A stretch of DNA of 64,000 nt from JAJPHW01 sp963799065 (GCA_963799065.1 CAWCVJ010000003.1:372001-436000), one strand, 5' to 3'; shown: positions 23,116-32,867, counted from the first letter of the stretch. Notes: generated by a model from the sequence alone, not told the origin. A program made the numbers and translations.

Positions 23116-25269
23116 TTGGCGCGTAAAGTACTGCTGGCCGACGATAGCGTGACCGCTCAGAACATGGGCCGTAAGATCCTTACGGAAGCCGGTTATGAGG
23201 TTATTACCGTCAACAACGGCTCCGCTGCCCTCAAGAAAATCAATGAGTTAAAGCCCGATTTGATTGTCCTGGACGTATACATGCCAGGCTACGGCGGCCT
23301 CGAAATCTGTCAGCGCCTCAAAGAGAATGCCGAAACCGCGCGCATTCCTGTCCTTCTTACGGTCGGCAAGCTAGAACCCTTTAAAGCTGAAGACGCACGC
23401 CGGGTTCGCGCCGACATGCACATGATCAAGCCCTTCGAGGCCAGCGAATTGCTCACTGCGCTCACCCGCCTCGAAGATCGCATCGTGCCCCAGGGCCCGG
23501 TGAAAGGCCGCAAGTCACGCGGTAACGCCGACGACACCTCATCCGACACCGAACGCTTCGGCGACGACGAAGCGGGCTGGAAGAACCGCATCATCATGCC
23601 GAAGGCGAAATCCGCCGAAGCTGAGTCTCACCCCGAGCCCGAGCCCGAAGTCGCCGCCTCAAAAAGCCAATCCTTGCGCGACCTGCTGGCCATGGAAGAC
23701 AAAGCGCCGCACCTGGAAGAACCAAAATATGATGTTGAGGCGGCAAAAGCCGCTGCCGCTGCCGCCGCTCCCGTGGACGCCCCTGCGAGTAAACTTCCGC
23801 AAGACATCACCCCCGAAGAGATCGCAGCCATAGCCGCCGCTGCCGCCGCCTTCCAGCGAGTGGAGCCTCCGATTGCGAACGCTCCGCCAGTCACAAGCGT
23901 CCCAGCCCCAGGCCTCCAGGCGGCTCCGCAAGATCTCGCGAACAGCTTTCAGCGCACAAAGCCTGAAGCTGAGCCTGCGCCGCAAACCCAACCCGAGGCC
24001 GCAACCCTCGCCTCCGGGCTCACGTTCCAGGCTCCGTCCATCTCTCTCAGCAAGAACTCCGTGCTCTCGCCGGTTGTCGCCGAGCCAGTCGCCCTCCCGG
24101 TCAAAGAAGAGTTACCCATGACGCCGCAGGCGCTCCGCCCAACCATCACCCAAGAAACACCGGCCCAAATAGCGGACAACGCGACCGCCGCGGAACTCGC
24201 GCCTCCCAGCACGGCCGCGCGAGTGGAAAACCTCGAAGCGGAAGAAGTTGCCGCCGCTCTCGCCGGAATTGGACCCAGTGCAAGCGTGGTGGAACATCCC
24301 ACGGTCTCGCCCAGCGCCGGAGTTCGCTGGATTGCGGAGCCCGCGGCCGTCAGCGTCCAGGAGAGTCGCACCGCTCTCGCCCTCGAGATGGAGAAGGCTT
24401 ACTCCGCCCTCGTGCCTACCGAAGCCAATGCCTCCGGCTTTTCTTTAGAACCGCTCGACGAAATGAGTTTCGCGCCACCCCGCCAATTCTCGCTCGACCT
24501 CGAAGCACAAACATTCACGCTGTCGCACGAACCTGCGGCGATGAGAGACTCCGCGTTAGATCCCGGTCCATCCGTCGCCGTCGAGCAAGAGCAAGAGCGG
24601 AAGCGGGAACAAGAGATCGCTTCGCCCATCCAGCAATCGGCGCCCGCAGAAACGCCCGCGCCCATCATTACCGCAATAGCGAGCGTGGATCCGGTTGAGG
24701 CGACAGAGACTCCCGAAGAAATCTCGTCGGAGAAAGAAACTCGCGCCAGTTTTGCCGCCACGGAAGCAGCCAGCAGCGCGCCCGAAGTAGAAGCCGTGAC
24801 CCACCAGACGGAGCCGGTAACCGTGGCCGCGACCGCCACCGTTCAATCCCAAAGCCTCGAGCGCGAAGAATTAAAGGAAGAATCTCCCGTGACTGCACTC
24901 GCCGCCGCCGCCGCCGCGGGAGTGACCTCCGCATCGCCCGCAGCCCCCGAACTAACCGCTTCGGCCGCCCCGTCGCCACAGCCCGGGGTAGAGAACGTTA
25001 TTCGGCAAAAGGAGACTGAACTCGCCGCAGCTTGGCGCAGTTGGCGCGAAGTCAGCACCCCTACCGCTGAGGCAACCTCAAAAGAACGCTTTAACACTTT
25101 GCGCGAAGAACCTGCTCCCGCCACGTCAGGCAAAGAATCCAAAATCGAGACTGCCGAAGCCCCGGGCGATGCCGAGGACATATCCAGCATCGTGGACACT
25201 ATGCTCGCCGAACTCAAGCCCAAGCTCATGAAGGAAATCGCTCGCAAGATGAGCAAAGGTAAAGAGTAA
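23116..25269 (+). CDS. Response regulator with a long disordered tail and conserved C-terminal helix
   Basis: 717 residues. Residues 1-125 are a complete CheY-like receiver: D9, D10, phospho-acceptor D53 (LIVLDVYMPG), T82 and K105 (MIKPF). Residues 140-690 are low-complexity Ala/Pro/Glu with no recognisable domain. The last 30 residues form a predicted amphipathic helix (DISSIVDTMLAELKPKLMKE). Receiver proteins with long disordered linkers and a short terminal helix exist among polarity and motility regulators (FrzS- or PopZ-like logic); that link is inference. Start TTG 23116 follows GAGGAAG. No sensor kinase is encoded nearby. It is followed by a convergent oxidoreductase gene. Confidence 0.85.
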   Translation: MARKVLLADDSVTAQNMGRKILTEAGYEVITVNNGSAALKKINELKPDLIVLDVYMPGYGGLEICQRLKENAETARIPVLLTVGKLEPFKAEDARRVRADMHMIKPFEASELLTALTRLEDRIVPQGPVKGRKSRGNADDTSSDTERFGDDEAGWKNRIIMPKAKSAEAESHPEPEPEVAASKSQSLRDLLAMEDKAPHLEEPKYDVEAAKAAAAAAAPVDAPASKLPQDITPEEIAAIAAAAAAFQRVEPPIANAPPVTSVPAPGLQAAPQDLANSFQRTKPEAEPAPQTQPEAATLASGLTFQAPSISLSKNSVLSPVVAEPVALPVKEELPMTPQALRPTITQETPAQIADNATAAELAPPSTAARVENLEAEEVAAALAGIGPSASVVEHPTVSPSAGVRWIAEPAAVSVQESRTALALEMEKAYSALVPTEANASGFSLEPLDEMSFAPPRQFSLDLEAQTFTLSHEPAAMRDSALDPGPSVAVEQEQERKREQEIASPIQQSAPAETPAPIITAIASVDPVEATETPEEISSEKETRASFAATEAASSAPEVEAVTHQTEPVTVAATATVQSQSLEREELKEESPVTALAAAAAAGVTSASPAAPELTASAAPSPQPGVENVIRQKETELAAAWRSWREVSTPTAEATSKERFNTLREEPAPATSGKESKIETAEAPGDAEDISSIVDTMLAELKPKLMKEIARKMSKGKE

Positions 25270-25292
25270 ATATCGAATGGAATCCGGCCCGG

Positions 25293-28226
25293 TTAATCGG
25301 CTGTCGAACCGCCAACTCCTCTCAACCCCAGTTCAATCGCTTCCGCTAAATGCAGCGTTCCCCGCCCCGTGCATTGCTGGATCTGCTCGCGACAGCTGAA
25401 ACCGTCCGCCAGGATGAGAGTTTCGGACGCCGCTTGGCGGACCGCGGGCAGCAATTCCAGCTCTCCAATCGCGAGCGATACGTCGTACTTGTCTTTCTCG
25501 AAGCCGAATGAGCCGGCCATGCCACAGCAACCCGGTGCTGGGGAAGTGAAATCAATCCCCATCTTAGTTAAGACCGCTTCCTGATCGCTCATCCCCATGA
25601 TCGATTTGTGATGACAGTGGCCATGCATAAGGACCTTCCGCGGAAGTTGCGGCAGCTTGAAGTGCACCGCCTTCTTTTCCAGAAATTCACTTAGCAGGAA
25701 AACTTGGCGGGAAAGCTTTTGCGCGCGCTCGTCTTTGGGGAAGAGATTGAGTAGCTCGTCGCGGAAGACGGCGGCGCAGCTCGGTTCCAAGACAACGACA
25801 GGCGATTCGGCGTCCAGCGCGGACTGCAAGGCACCGAGAATTTCGAGCAGCAGGCGTTTCGCGCGATCTAACATACCGAAGTCGTAAAGCGGGCGGCCGC
25901 AGCATAGATTGCCGGAGGGGACAGTCACGCGAAAGCCCGCTGCTTCGAGTACTTGTACGGCAGCTTGTGCAGTTTCTGGCAGGAAGTAGTTGGTAAAAGT
26001 GTCCGACCAGAGTAGAACTTCGGGAGCGCGTGTTGGGGCCGAGCTCTTCCGCTTGCGAAACCAGCTACGAAAACTCTGCTTGGCGAATGCAGGGACCGTT
26101 CTTTGCGGCGCGACACCGGCCACAGCTTTCGCGATGTCTCTAAGGAACGACGTTTGCGTGGTGAAGTTCGCCACCTCGGGCGCATAAGACGCTAAGCGCG
26201 CCCAGACATCGATATTGCCGAACGCATAGGCACTGCGCGGGCGGCTGTTGGTTTCATAATAATGCGACAGGAATTCCGCTTTGTAGGTCGCCACGTCAAC
26301 GCCAACCGGACAATCGCTCTTGCATCCCTTGCAGGCCAGGCAGAGGTCGAGCGACTCTTTCACATGTTCATTCTGCCAGCCATCGCGGATGACTTCGCCT
26401 TGCGTCATCTCCCAGAGCAGGTGAGCGCGACCGCGCGTGCTATGCTCTTCCTCGCGTGTGACCCTATAACTGGGACACATCACGCCCCCCTCGTCGCGGC
26501 GGCATTTGCCCACCCCGACGCAGCGCAGCGTCGCTTGCGCCAGACTGCCGTTGTCTTCGACGTATTGAAAATGGGTCGCGGGCTGCCACGGTTTGTAATC
26601 CGCGCCCAGCCGCAAATTTTCGTCCATGAGGTAGGGCTCAACCAGCTTGCCCGGATTCATCTTGCCTTCGGGATCCCAAATCGTTTTGAAGCGGCGGAAG
26701 GCTTCGATCAACTCCGGCCCGAACATCTTGGGCAACAATTCCGCCCGCTGCTGACCGTCGCCATGTTCGCCGGAAATCGAGCCGCCATAACTGACGACAA
26801 GGTCGGCGGCCTCTTCCATAAACTGGCGATAGATTCGGATGCCGTCTTTGCTTTGCAGGTCAAAGTTCGTGCGATTGTGAACGCACCCGTCGCCGAAATG
26901 TCCGTAGAGCGTGCCGCGATAGTGGTAGCGCGTCATCAGCTTGCGCAGATCGCGCAGATAGCCGCCAAGCTTTTCGGGCGCGACGGCGGAGTCTTCCCAA
27001 CCCTCCCAGTTCAGCGCTTCGCCCGGAACGTGGGCGATCGCGCCCAGGCTCGATTCGCGAACTTCCCAGACTCGCTTGATAGCGCGCTTGTCGGTGAAGA
27101 GCCGCATCTTGGGTGAGCTTGGGCCGCGATTGAGTGCCGTCATCAACACACCGGCTTGAGCTTCAGCCGCGGCGGGCGAGTCGGCGCCAAATTCGGCAAG
27201 TAGCCATCCTCCACCGTCGGGAAGCAGCGCGAGCCCTTCGGAGTTTAAGCCTTGGCGGCGCGTGTACTCAATGAGCAGGTCGTCCATGCCTTCGAGGCCG
27301 ATCGGCTTGTGCTCCAGAATTTCTGGGACGCGGTCCGCGCATTGGTAGATGTCGGCGTATGCAATAGCCAGCAGTACGCGATGCTGCGGACTTTCCACCA
27401 GCCGACAGGTCGCTTCGAGCGTCGTGACGCACGTTCCTTCGGAACCGACTAGCGCGCGCGCCACCTGAAAGCCATTCTCAGGAAGCAGTTGGTTTAAGTT
27501 GTAGCCGGATACGCGACGCGGAATGTTCGGATAACGCTCGCGGACTAATTGGCCATAAGCGTCGCGGAGTTGCTTGAGGCTTTGATAGATTTCGCCACGG
27601 CGCCCGCCCTGGCGAATGATTGCGTCAAGGTCGTTGTCAGGTGTAGCGCCAACGTTCATCCTGACGCCGTCATAGGTCAGGAGTTCCAGCGCTTCGATGT
27701 TGGCGTCGGTCTTGCCCGACATCACCGAGTGAACGCCGCAGGAGTTGTTGCCAATCATTCCGCCAAGCGTGCAGCGGTCGTGTGTAGCCGGATCGGGTCC
27801 GAAAGTGAGTCGATGTTTTTCAGCCGCGTTGCGCAAACGGTCGAGCACGACCCCGGGCTGAACCCGCGCAATACGGCGCACCGGATCGATCTCCAGCATC
27901 TGATTCATGTGGCGCGAGAAATCCAGCACCAGCGCCACGTTGCAGCCTTGTCCAGCGAGAGACGTGCCGCCGCCCCGGCAAAGAATCGGCGCGCCAAACT
28001 GCCGCGCCAGTGAGATCGCCGCGATGCAATCGTCGGCATCGCGCGGAGAAACAACCCCAATGGGGACTTGCCGAAAGTTCGACCCGTCGGTGGCGTACAG
28101 CCCGCGGCTGCCGGCGTCGAATCGAACTTCGCCGCGGAGAGCTTTCCTCAAGGCGGAGTCGAGTCCCGACGAATCGAGAGTGGACGCTTTGGAAGCTTTC
28201 GCGATTTCGATGAATGCGTCCGGCAT
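25293..28226 (-). CDS. FAD-linked oxidase fused to a Fe-S/CCG oxidoreductase (YdiJ/D-lactate dehydrogenase-like)
   Basis: 977 residues. Domains in order: FAD_binding_4 (about 40-225, with GGTSLAGQGC and LGGMIGNNSCGVHS), FAD-oxidase C-terminal domain (about 240-520, with GHFGDGCVHNRTNFDLQS), Fe-S region with two cysteine clusters (CVGVGKCRRDEGGVMCPSYR and CLACKGCKSDCPVGVD), then two CCG-type repeats (NLCCGRPLYDFGMLD and PGCCGMAGSFGFEKDKYDV) as in GlpC/heterodisulfide reductase subunits. Such fusions oxidise D-2-hydroxy acids (D-lactate, D-2-hydroxyglutarate) and pass electrons to quinone or another carrier. It begins 83 nt after ctaF on the same strand and may be co-expressed with the respiratory genes. 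Start uncertain: ATG 28226 or ATG 28256. Confidence 0.88.
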   Translation of the reverse strand: MPDAFIEIAKASKASTLDSSGLDSALRKALRGEVRFDAGSRGLYATDGSNFRQVPIGVVSPRDADDCIAAISLARQFGAPILCRGGGTSLAGQGCNVALVLDFSRHMNQMLEIDPVRRIARVQPGVVLDRLRNAAEKHRLTFGPDPATHDRCTLGGMIGNNSCGVHSVMSGKTDANIEALELLTYDGVRMNVGATPDNDLDAIIRQGGRRGEIYQSLKQLRDAYGQLVRERYPNIPRRVSGYNLNQLLPENGFQVARALVGSEGTCVTTLEATCRLVESPQHRVLLAIAYADIYQCADRVPEILEHKPIGLEGMDDLLIEYTRRQGLNSEGLALLPDGGGWLLAEFGADSPAAAEAQAGVLMTALNRGPSSPKMRLFTDKRAIKRVWEVRESSLGAIAHVPGEALNWEGWEDSAVAPEKLGGYLRDLRKLMTRYHYRGTLYGHFGDGCVHNRTNFDLQSKDGIRIYRQFMEEAADLVVSYGGSISGEHGDGQQRAELLPKMFGPELIEAFRRFKTIWDPEGKMNPGKLVEPYLMDENLRLGADYKPWQPATHFQYVEDNGSLAQATLRCVGVGKCRRDEGGVMCPSYRVTREEEHSTRGRAHLLWEMTQGEVIRDGWQNEHVKESLDLCLACKGCKSDCPVGVDVATYKAEFLSHYYETNSRPRSAYAFGNIDVWARLASYAPEVANFTTQTSFLRDIAKAVAGVAPQRTVPAFAKQSFRSWFRKRKSSAPTRAPEVLLWSDTFTNYFLPETAQAAVQVLEAAGFRVTVPSGNLCCGRPLYDFGMLDRAKRLLLEILGALQSALDAESPVVVLEPSCAAVFRDELLNLFPKDERAQKLSRQVFLLSEFLEKKAVHFKLPQLPRKVLMHGHCHHKSIMGMSDQEAVLTKMGIDFTSPAPGCCGMAGSFGFEKDKYDVSLAIGELELLPAVRQAASETLILADGFSCREQIQQCTGRGTLHLAEAIELGLRGVGGSTAD

Positions 28227-28308
28227 GTAGCAACAGACTCGCCCTAATCGCGACACATGAGTTGCAAGAAAACCCGCCGCTACAAGTTCCTAAGTCGCCT
28301 GCGAGTTC

Positions 28309-28611
28309 CTAGAGAAGATACCGCGTCAGGTAGTCCGTCATGCTCAGCCCCAGCAGAAGCATCAGCCAGAACACAGCTGCGATGATCACCGTCTTGGTCA
28401 GCTTCTCGCTGGCATATTTCACGTGCATAAAGAACAGCACCACCAGCAGCGCCTTGAACGTGGCGATCACCAGGGCCACGATGGTGTTCAAAGGCCCCAG
28501 ATCGATGAAGGACACGCCCGCGGTAACGCCAGTGAGAATCAACAGCGTGATCCAGATCCCGTAGTACATCCCGACCGACATTGTGTGTTCAGACGTGGCG
28601 TGTTCAGACAT
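28309..28611 (-). CDS. ctaF: Cytochrome c oxidase subunit IV (CtaF-like)
   Basis: 100 residues with three TM helices (about 15-36, 42-64 and 72-95). The family signatures are FKALLVVLFFMHVKYASEKL and an N-terminal short polar tail. It is the small fourth subunit of bacterial aa3/caa3 oxidases and lies directly downstream of subunit III (15-nt gap). It assists assembly or stability of the oxidase in the cytoplasmic membrane. Confidence 0.88.
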   Translation of the reverse strand: MSEHATSEHTMSVGMYYGIWITLLILTGVTAGVSFIDLGPLNTIVALVIATFKALLVVLFFMHVKYASEKLTKTVIIAAVFWLMLLLGLSMTDYLTRYLL

Positions 28612-28626
28612 AGTGTTCTCTCATCG

Positions 28627-29340
28627 CTAGTGCAACGGTTTTCGGTCGATCAAATATAACAACGGAAATAGATAAATCCAGATGATGTCAACGAAGTGCC
28701 AGTAAAGGCCGCCGATTTCGATGGGCGTGTAGTACTCCGGCCCGTAGGTTCCTTTCCAGGCTTTGTAGGTCAGGTAAAGAAACAGTCCGACGCCAACGAT
28801 CATGTGGATCGCGTGCATCCCGGTCATGGCAAAGTAAAGTGAGAAAAAAATCTGCTCATGCCGCGGATCAATGTGCAGCTGGGGATAGTCGTGAACCAGA
28901 TCGCTCACATTGAACGTCGAGCCGGGAATGTGATGCTCCGTGTATTTCGCGTACCACTCGACGCCCTTGATTCCGAGGAACGCGAGGCCGAGCACAAGTG
29001 TCAGCAATAGCAGGACGACGAGCAGCTTGCGTTTGCCCATCTGCGCCGCGCGAACCCCCAACGCAACCGTCAAGCTGCTGCAAATCAGCACTGCGGTGTT
29101 GATGGTGCCAAGAGTGATGTCGAGGCTGCGGCTGCCGGCGGCGAACTCTGCGTAGAACCAGATGCGGTAAATCAAATAGGCGCAGAACATCCCGCCAAAG
29201 AACATGACTTCCGTCGCCAGAAACAGCCACATGGCTAGCTGCGACGAGTTGCGCTGCTGCTCAGCCGTGACAAAATGATGCCGCAGCGCCAGGTGTTCCT
29301 GTTCGCTCTCGTGAGTCTCGACGACCGAAGTATCGCTCAT
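28627..29340 (-). CDS. ctaE: Cytochrome c oxidase subunit III
   Basis: 237 residues, about five to seven TM helices. MWLFLATEVMFFGGMFCAYL is the typical first helix; the C-terminal half contains FAMTGMHAIHMIVGVGLFLY and IGGLYWHFVDIIWIYLFPLL, the most conserved part of subunit III. The protein supports proton uptake and stability of the caa3 complex. Its ATG overlaps the subunit I stop (29337-29340), so translation is coupled. Confidence 0.95.
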   Translation of the reverse strand: MSDTSVVETHESEQEHLALRHHFVTAEQQRNSSQLAMWLFLATEVMFFGGMFCAYLIYRIWFYAEFAAGSRSLDITLGTINTAVLICSSLTVALGVRAAQMGKRKLLVVLLLLTLVLGLAFLGIKGVEWYAKYTEHHIPGSTFNVSDLVHDYPQLHIDPRHEQIFFSLYFAMTGMHAIHMIVGVGLFLYLTYKAWKGTYGPEYYTPIEIGGLYWHFVDIIWIYLFPLLYLIDRKPLH

Positions 29341-30974
29341 GCGCTGACCTCCTCCGGTGCGGGAATCTCGTGATAATTGTAAGCTTCCCAGGTCACGACC
29401 GGCTCGTAGTCAAAATTGAAAGTCGGCGGCGGCGACGCAGTCTTCCACTCCAGTCCAGCCGCGCCCCAGGGATTGTCTCCCGCAATTTTGCCGTAGCGCA
29501 GCGACCACAGGAAGTAGGCCATTGGCAGCAAGTACCCCACTGCAAGAATCGTCGAACCTGCCGTCGAGAGCACATTCAACACTTGAAACTCCGGCGGATA
29601 CTGCCAGTAACGGCGCGGCATTCCGAGGTAGCCAAGAATAAATTGCGGGAAGAACGTCAGGTTGAATCCGATGAACACGATCAACGCCGCCAGCTTGCCC
29701 CAAAACTCGGGATACATGCGACCGGATATTTTCGGCCACCAGAAATGCATGCCGCCAAGATATCCCATCACTGCGCCGCCCACCATGATGTAGTGGAAGT
29801 GGGCGATCACAAAATAAGTGTCGGTGACGTGAACATCGATGCCCAGCGCGGCCAGGAACAGCCCGGTCAGGCCGCCGATGGTAAACAGTCCGATGAAGCC
29901 AAAGGCGTAGAGCATCGGAGTCTGGAAGCTGATGGAGCCCTTGTACATCGTCGCGGTCCAGTTGAAGACCTTAATCGCCGAAGGCACCGCGACTAGATAA
30001 CTCAGCAGCGAAAAGACCAGCGCGGAATAAAGCGAGATTCCTGCAACAAACATGTGGTGCGCCCAGACCAGGAAGCCCAGCACGGCAATGCCAATACTCG
30101 ACAGCGCGATGGCGCTATAACCGAACGCCCGCTTGCGCGAGAAGCAAGGGATGATTTCGCTGACCACCCCCATCGACGGCAGAATCATAATATAGACAGC
30201 GGGGTGGGAATAGAACCAGAAGAGATGCTGAAAGAGCAGCGGATCTCCGCCAAGCGTGGGATCGAAGATTCCCAGATGCAGCGAGCGTTCTAGAACGACG
30301 AGCACAAGAGTGATGGCCAGCACCGGGGTCCCCAGCAACATGATGACGCTGGTGGCATACATCGACCAGACGAAGAGCGGCAGCCGCGACCACGTAAGCC
30401 CCGGCGCTCTCATGCGGTGCACGGTCACGACGATATTCAATCCCGTAAGAATGGACGAGAAGCCCGCGATGAAAATCGCCAGTCCGGCTTCGATCACGTG
30501 CGTGTTGCTGAAACTTGTGCTGAAGGGCGTATAAAAAGTCCAGCCAGTATCGACGCCGCCGAGCACCATGGCGTGCAGCATGAGCGCGCCGCCGATGATG
30601 TAAAGATACCAGCTGATCAAATTAATACGCGGCAACGCTAAGTCTTTCGCGCCGACCATCATGGGGATCAGAAAATTTCCCAGCACCGCGGGAATCGACG
30701 GCACCAGAAAAAAGAACACCATGATCTGCCCATGCATGCTGAACAGCTTGTTATAGGTGTCGGACAGCACAAGGTCGCCTGCAGGAGTGAGCAATTCGAG
30801 GCGAATGAGAAGAGCGAAGAATCCGCCAATAAAGAAGAAGAACGTGATCGAAACCAGGTAGAGCAAGGCGATGCGCTTGTGATCTGTAGTGAGCAGCCAC
30901 GAGCGAATGCCATACGTGCTATTGAGATAATTCTCGCGTTCTGTATCGACGTTTACTGCCGCTGCGGTCGCCAT
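29337..30974 (-). CDS. ctaD: Cytochrome c oxidase subunit I, A2-type
   Basis: 545 residues, 12 TM helices, haem a/haem a3-CuB subunit reducing O2 to water with proton pumping. The haem and copper histidine motifs are present (the GxxxTxxHH-type helix is represented by VWAHHMFVAGI; HFHYIMVGGAVMGYLG follows). The D-channel region reads WFYSHPAVYIMILP, with Y255 and S256, and Ala at the position where A1-type enzymes have Glu. This is the YSHPxV signature of the A2 subfamily (known from Thermus caa3). Gene order with a cytochrome c-fused subunit II agrees. Confidence 0.96.
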   Translation of the reverse strand: MATAAAVNVDTERENYLNSTYGIRSWLLTTDHKRIALLYLVSITFFFFIGGFFALLIRLELLTPAGDLVLSDTYNKLFSMHGQIMVFFFLVPSIPAVLGNFLIPMMVGAKDLALPRINLISWYLYIIGGALMLHAMVLGGVDTGWTFYTPFSTSFSNTHVIEAGLAIFIAGFSSILTGLNIVVTVHRMRAPGLTWSRLPLFVWSMYATSVIMLLGTPVLAITLVLVVLERSLHLGIFDPTLGGDPLLFQHLFWFYSHPAVYIMILPSMGVVSEIIPCFSRKRAFGYSAIALSSIGIAVLGFLVWAHHMFVAGISLYSALVFSLLSYLVAVPSAIKVFNWTATMYKGSISFQTPMLYAFGFIGLFTIGGLTGLFLAALGIDVHVTDTYFVIAHFHYIMVGGAVMGYLGGMHFWWPKISGRMYPEFWGKLAALIVFIGFNLTFFPQFILGYLGMPRRYWQYPPEFQVLNVLSTAGSTILAVGYLLPMAYFLWSLRYGKIAGDNPWGAAGLEWKTASPPPTFNFDYEPVVTWEAYNYHEIPAPEEVSA

Positions 30975-30983
30975 TTCGTTTCC

Positions 30984-31979
30984 TTATGGATTCTGCATTG
31001 CCGAACTGCCCGTCTTCGCCGTTGTTGAAGCCGAACCGGCCGCGCCCGACGGCGCCTGGCTCAGCGACTTCACATATGCCACAAGCGTGCTCAGTTGTTC
31101 TTCCGATACCAGGCCCTGGAACACTGGCATGATGGGCTTGTATCCGCTAACCACTTTCGCCGCTGGAGCCAGGATCGACTCGCGAACGTAATTTTCGTCG
31201 GCGACCACGGTTCGTCCATCCTCCAAGAGCACCGGCTTGCCAAAAATTCCCACGAGATTAGGACCGCGGCCTTGCCCATCGGTGCGATGGCAGGTAGGGC
31301 AGCCCAGTTGTTGAAATAGCGCCGATCCGTTTTCCGCCAGCGTGCCGCTTGCGCCACCGCCCGCCAGCCAGGCGTCATAAGCCGCGGGCTCCATGACCAC
31401 GATGTCGCCAATCATTCCCGAGTGCGACGTTCCGCAATACTCCGCGCAGAAAAGATGATACGTGCCGGTCTTAGTAGCGCGGAACCACTCCGTCGTATAC
31501 CGTCCGGGCACAACGTCCTGCTTCATGCGGAACGCCGGGACGAAGAAGTCGTGAATCACGTCCTGCGAAGTCATGATCAGCTTGATGTCGCGGCCCACGG
31601 GAACGTGGAGCGCATTTATTTCGCGCGGACCTTCGGCGTGTTCCAGTTTCCACATCCATTGCTTCGCCACCACATAAACTTCAGTCGAAGCCATCGGAGG
31701 GGTTCGTTCCTGAAAAAAGAGCACCGCGCCCCAAACGAAGATGACGATGAAAATTCCCATCGGGATGATCGACCAGGCCAACTCAAGAATCGTGGAACCC
31801 TCGATCTGCGTCGCTTCGACGCCCGCGCGGCGACGGTATTTTGTGGCGAAGGTCAGCACCGTCGCGAAAATCGCCACCGTCATGACCAGCGACAGCAGGG
31901 TCAGGAAAATGAAGAGCGCGTCGACATTCCCTGCCATCGTCGAAGCCCGTGCCGGCCAAAGTGGAAAAGTCTCACCCAT
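30984..31979 (-). CDS. ctaC: Cytochrome c oxidase subunit II fused to cytochrome c (caa3-type)
   Basis: 331 residues. Two N-terminal TM helices, then the CuA domain with the complete ligand set in CAEYCGTSHSGM (C178, C182, H186, M189; E180 carbonyl ligand). A C-terminal class I cytochrome c domain follows with CPTCHRTDGQGRGPNLVG (haem at C227-H231) and a Met ligand in the KPIMPVFQGLV part. Direct fusion to cytochrome c defines caa3-type oxidases. Electrons should come from the alternative complex III encoded upstream. Confidence 0.96.
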   Translation of the reverse strand: MGETFPLWPARASTMAGNVDALFIFLTLLSLVMTVAIFATVLTFATKYRRRAGVEATQIEGSTILELAWSIIPMGIFIVIFVWGAVLFFQERTPPMASTEVYVVAKQWMWKLEHAEGPREINALHVPVGRDIKLIMTSQDVIHDFFVPAFRMKQDVVPGRYTTEWFRATKTGTYHLFCAEYCGTSHSGMIGDIVVMEPAAYDAWLAGGGASGTLAENGSALFQQLGCPTCHRTDGQGRGPNLVGIFGKPVLLEDGRTVVADENYVRESILAPAAKVVSGYKPIMPVFQGLVSEEQLSTLVAYVKSLSQAPSGAAGSASTTAKTGSSAMQNP

Positions 31980-31985
31980 AATTTC

Positions 31986-32867
31986 TTATCCGTGCGTCGT
32001 GCTTACGCCGCTCACGATGCTCCTTTTGCGCCCCGGCCCCATCTTCATCATCAGCCCGAAGAACGCGCCGAGCACGAGAATGGTAGCCAGTCCGGACAGC
32101 TTCAGAATTCGGCCAATGATCGCACCATACTTCCCCGTATCGGGATCGTAGTGATAGCAGTAGAGCAACACCTGATCCAGCGGCGATCCAATCTTGTTGC
32201 CGGAAGCTTCCACCAATCCAAGCTGCAAATCTTTCGGCGCAAACTCTACGCCGTAGTAGTACTGAGCAATTTTCCCTGCGGGCGTCAAGATCATGATCGC
32301 CGTCGCGTGCGCGAATTGCTGCGTCTTAGCGTCGTATTCATACTGAAATCCCGCGGCATTCGTCAGAGCCTCGATCGACGGCTCCGGGCCAGTCAGAAAG
32401 TGCCAGCCTGCATCCGCGCCCGCTCGCTTGTAGCGTTTTAGATACTCGGCTTTTTTCTGAGCCGCCATCTCCGGCGTCTCACCGGGATTGAAACTTACTG
32501 TCAGCACTTCGAACTGATTTCCAACGTCAAACTTCAGTGGACGGAGCGCGCTTTCGAGTCCCGTAAGCACTTCCCCGCAAAGCATAGGGCACTGGTAGTA
32601 AACCAGATTCAGGATCATCGGCTTCTTGCCGAAATAGTCGCCGAGGCGAACCGCTTTGCCCGTCTCATCGCGGAACATGAGATCGGCGGGGATCTGCTCA
32701 CCCAAGTGCTGTTCAATCCCGACATGCTTCAGCCCAATCGGCTTCACATTGGAGGGCGGCGCCATGATGCCCTTGGTCATGCCCTGTCCCCAAAGCGAAG
32801 CGGAGAGCAACATCGCGGCAACGATCAGCGCCGCAAAGTGCTTCGAATTGTGCCGTGCTGTTTTCAC
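31986..32867 (-). CDS. SCO1/SenC-type copper chaperone
   Basis: 293 residues. N-terminal signal anchor, thioredoxin-fold domain with the CuA-binding motif CPMLC (C93, C97) in LVYYQCPMLCGEVLTG and the later His in FAHATAIMIL. A second TM segment near the C-terminus (about 260-280, LSGLATILVLGAFFGLMMKM) is less usual for SCO proteins. It inserts copper into the CuA site of subunit II, the next gene downstream (6 nt gap). Confidence 0.93.
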   Translation of the reverse strand: MKTARHNSKHFAALIVAAMLLSASLWGQGMTKGIMAPPSNVKPIGLKHVGIEQHLGEQIPADLMFRDETGKAVRLGDYFGKKPMILNLVYYQCPMLCGEVLTGLESALRPLKFDVGNQFEVLTVSFNPGETPEMAAQKKAEYLKRYKRAGADAGWHFLTGPEPSIEALTNAAGFQYEYDAKTQQFAHATAIMILTPAGKIAQYYYGVEFAPKDLQLGLVEASGNKIGSPLDQVLLYCYHYDPDTGKYGAIIGRILKLSGLATILVLGAFFGLMMKMGPGRKRSIVSGVSTTHG

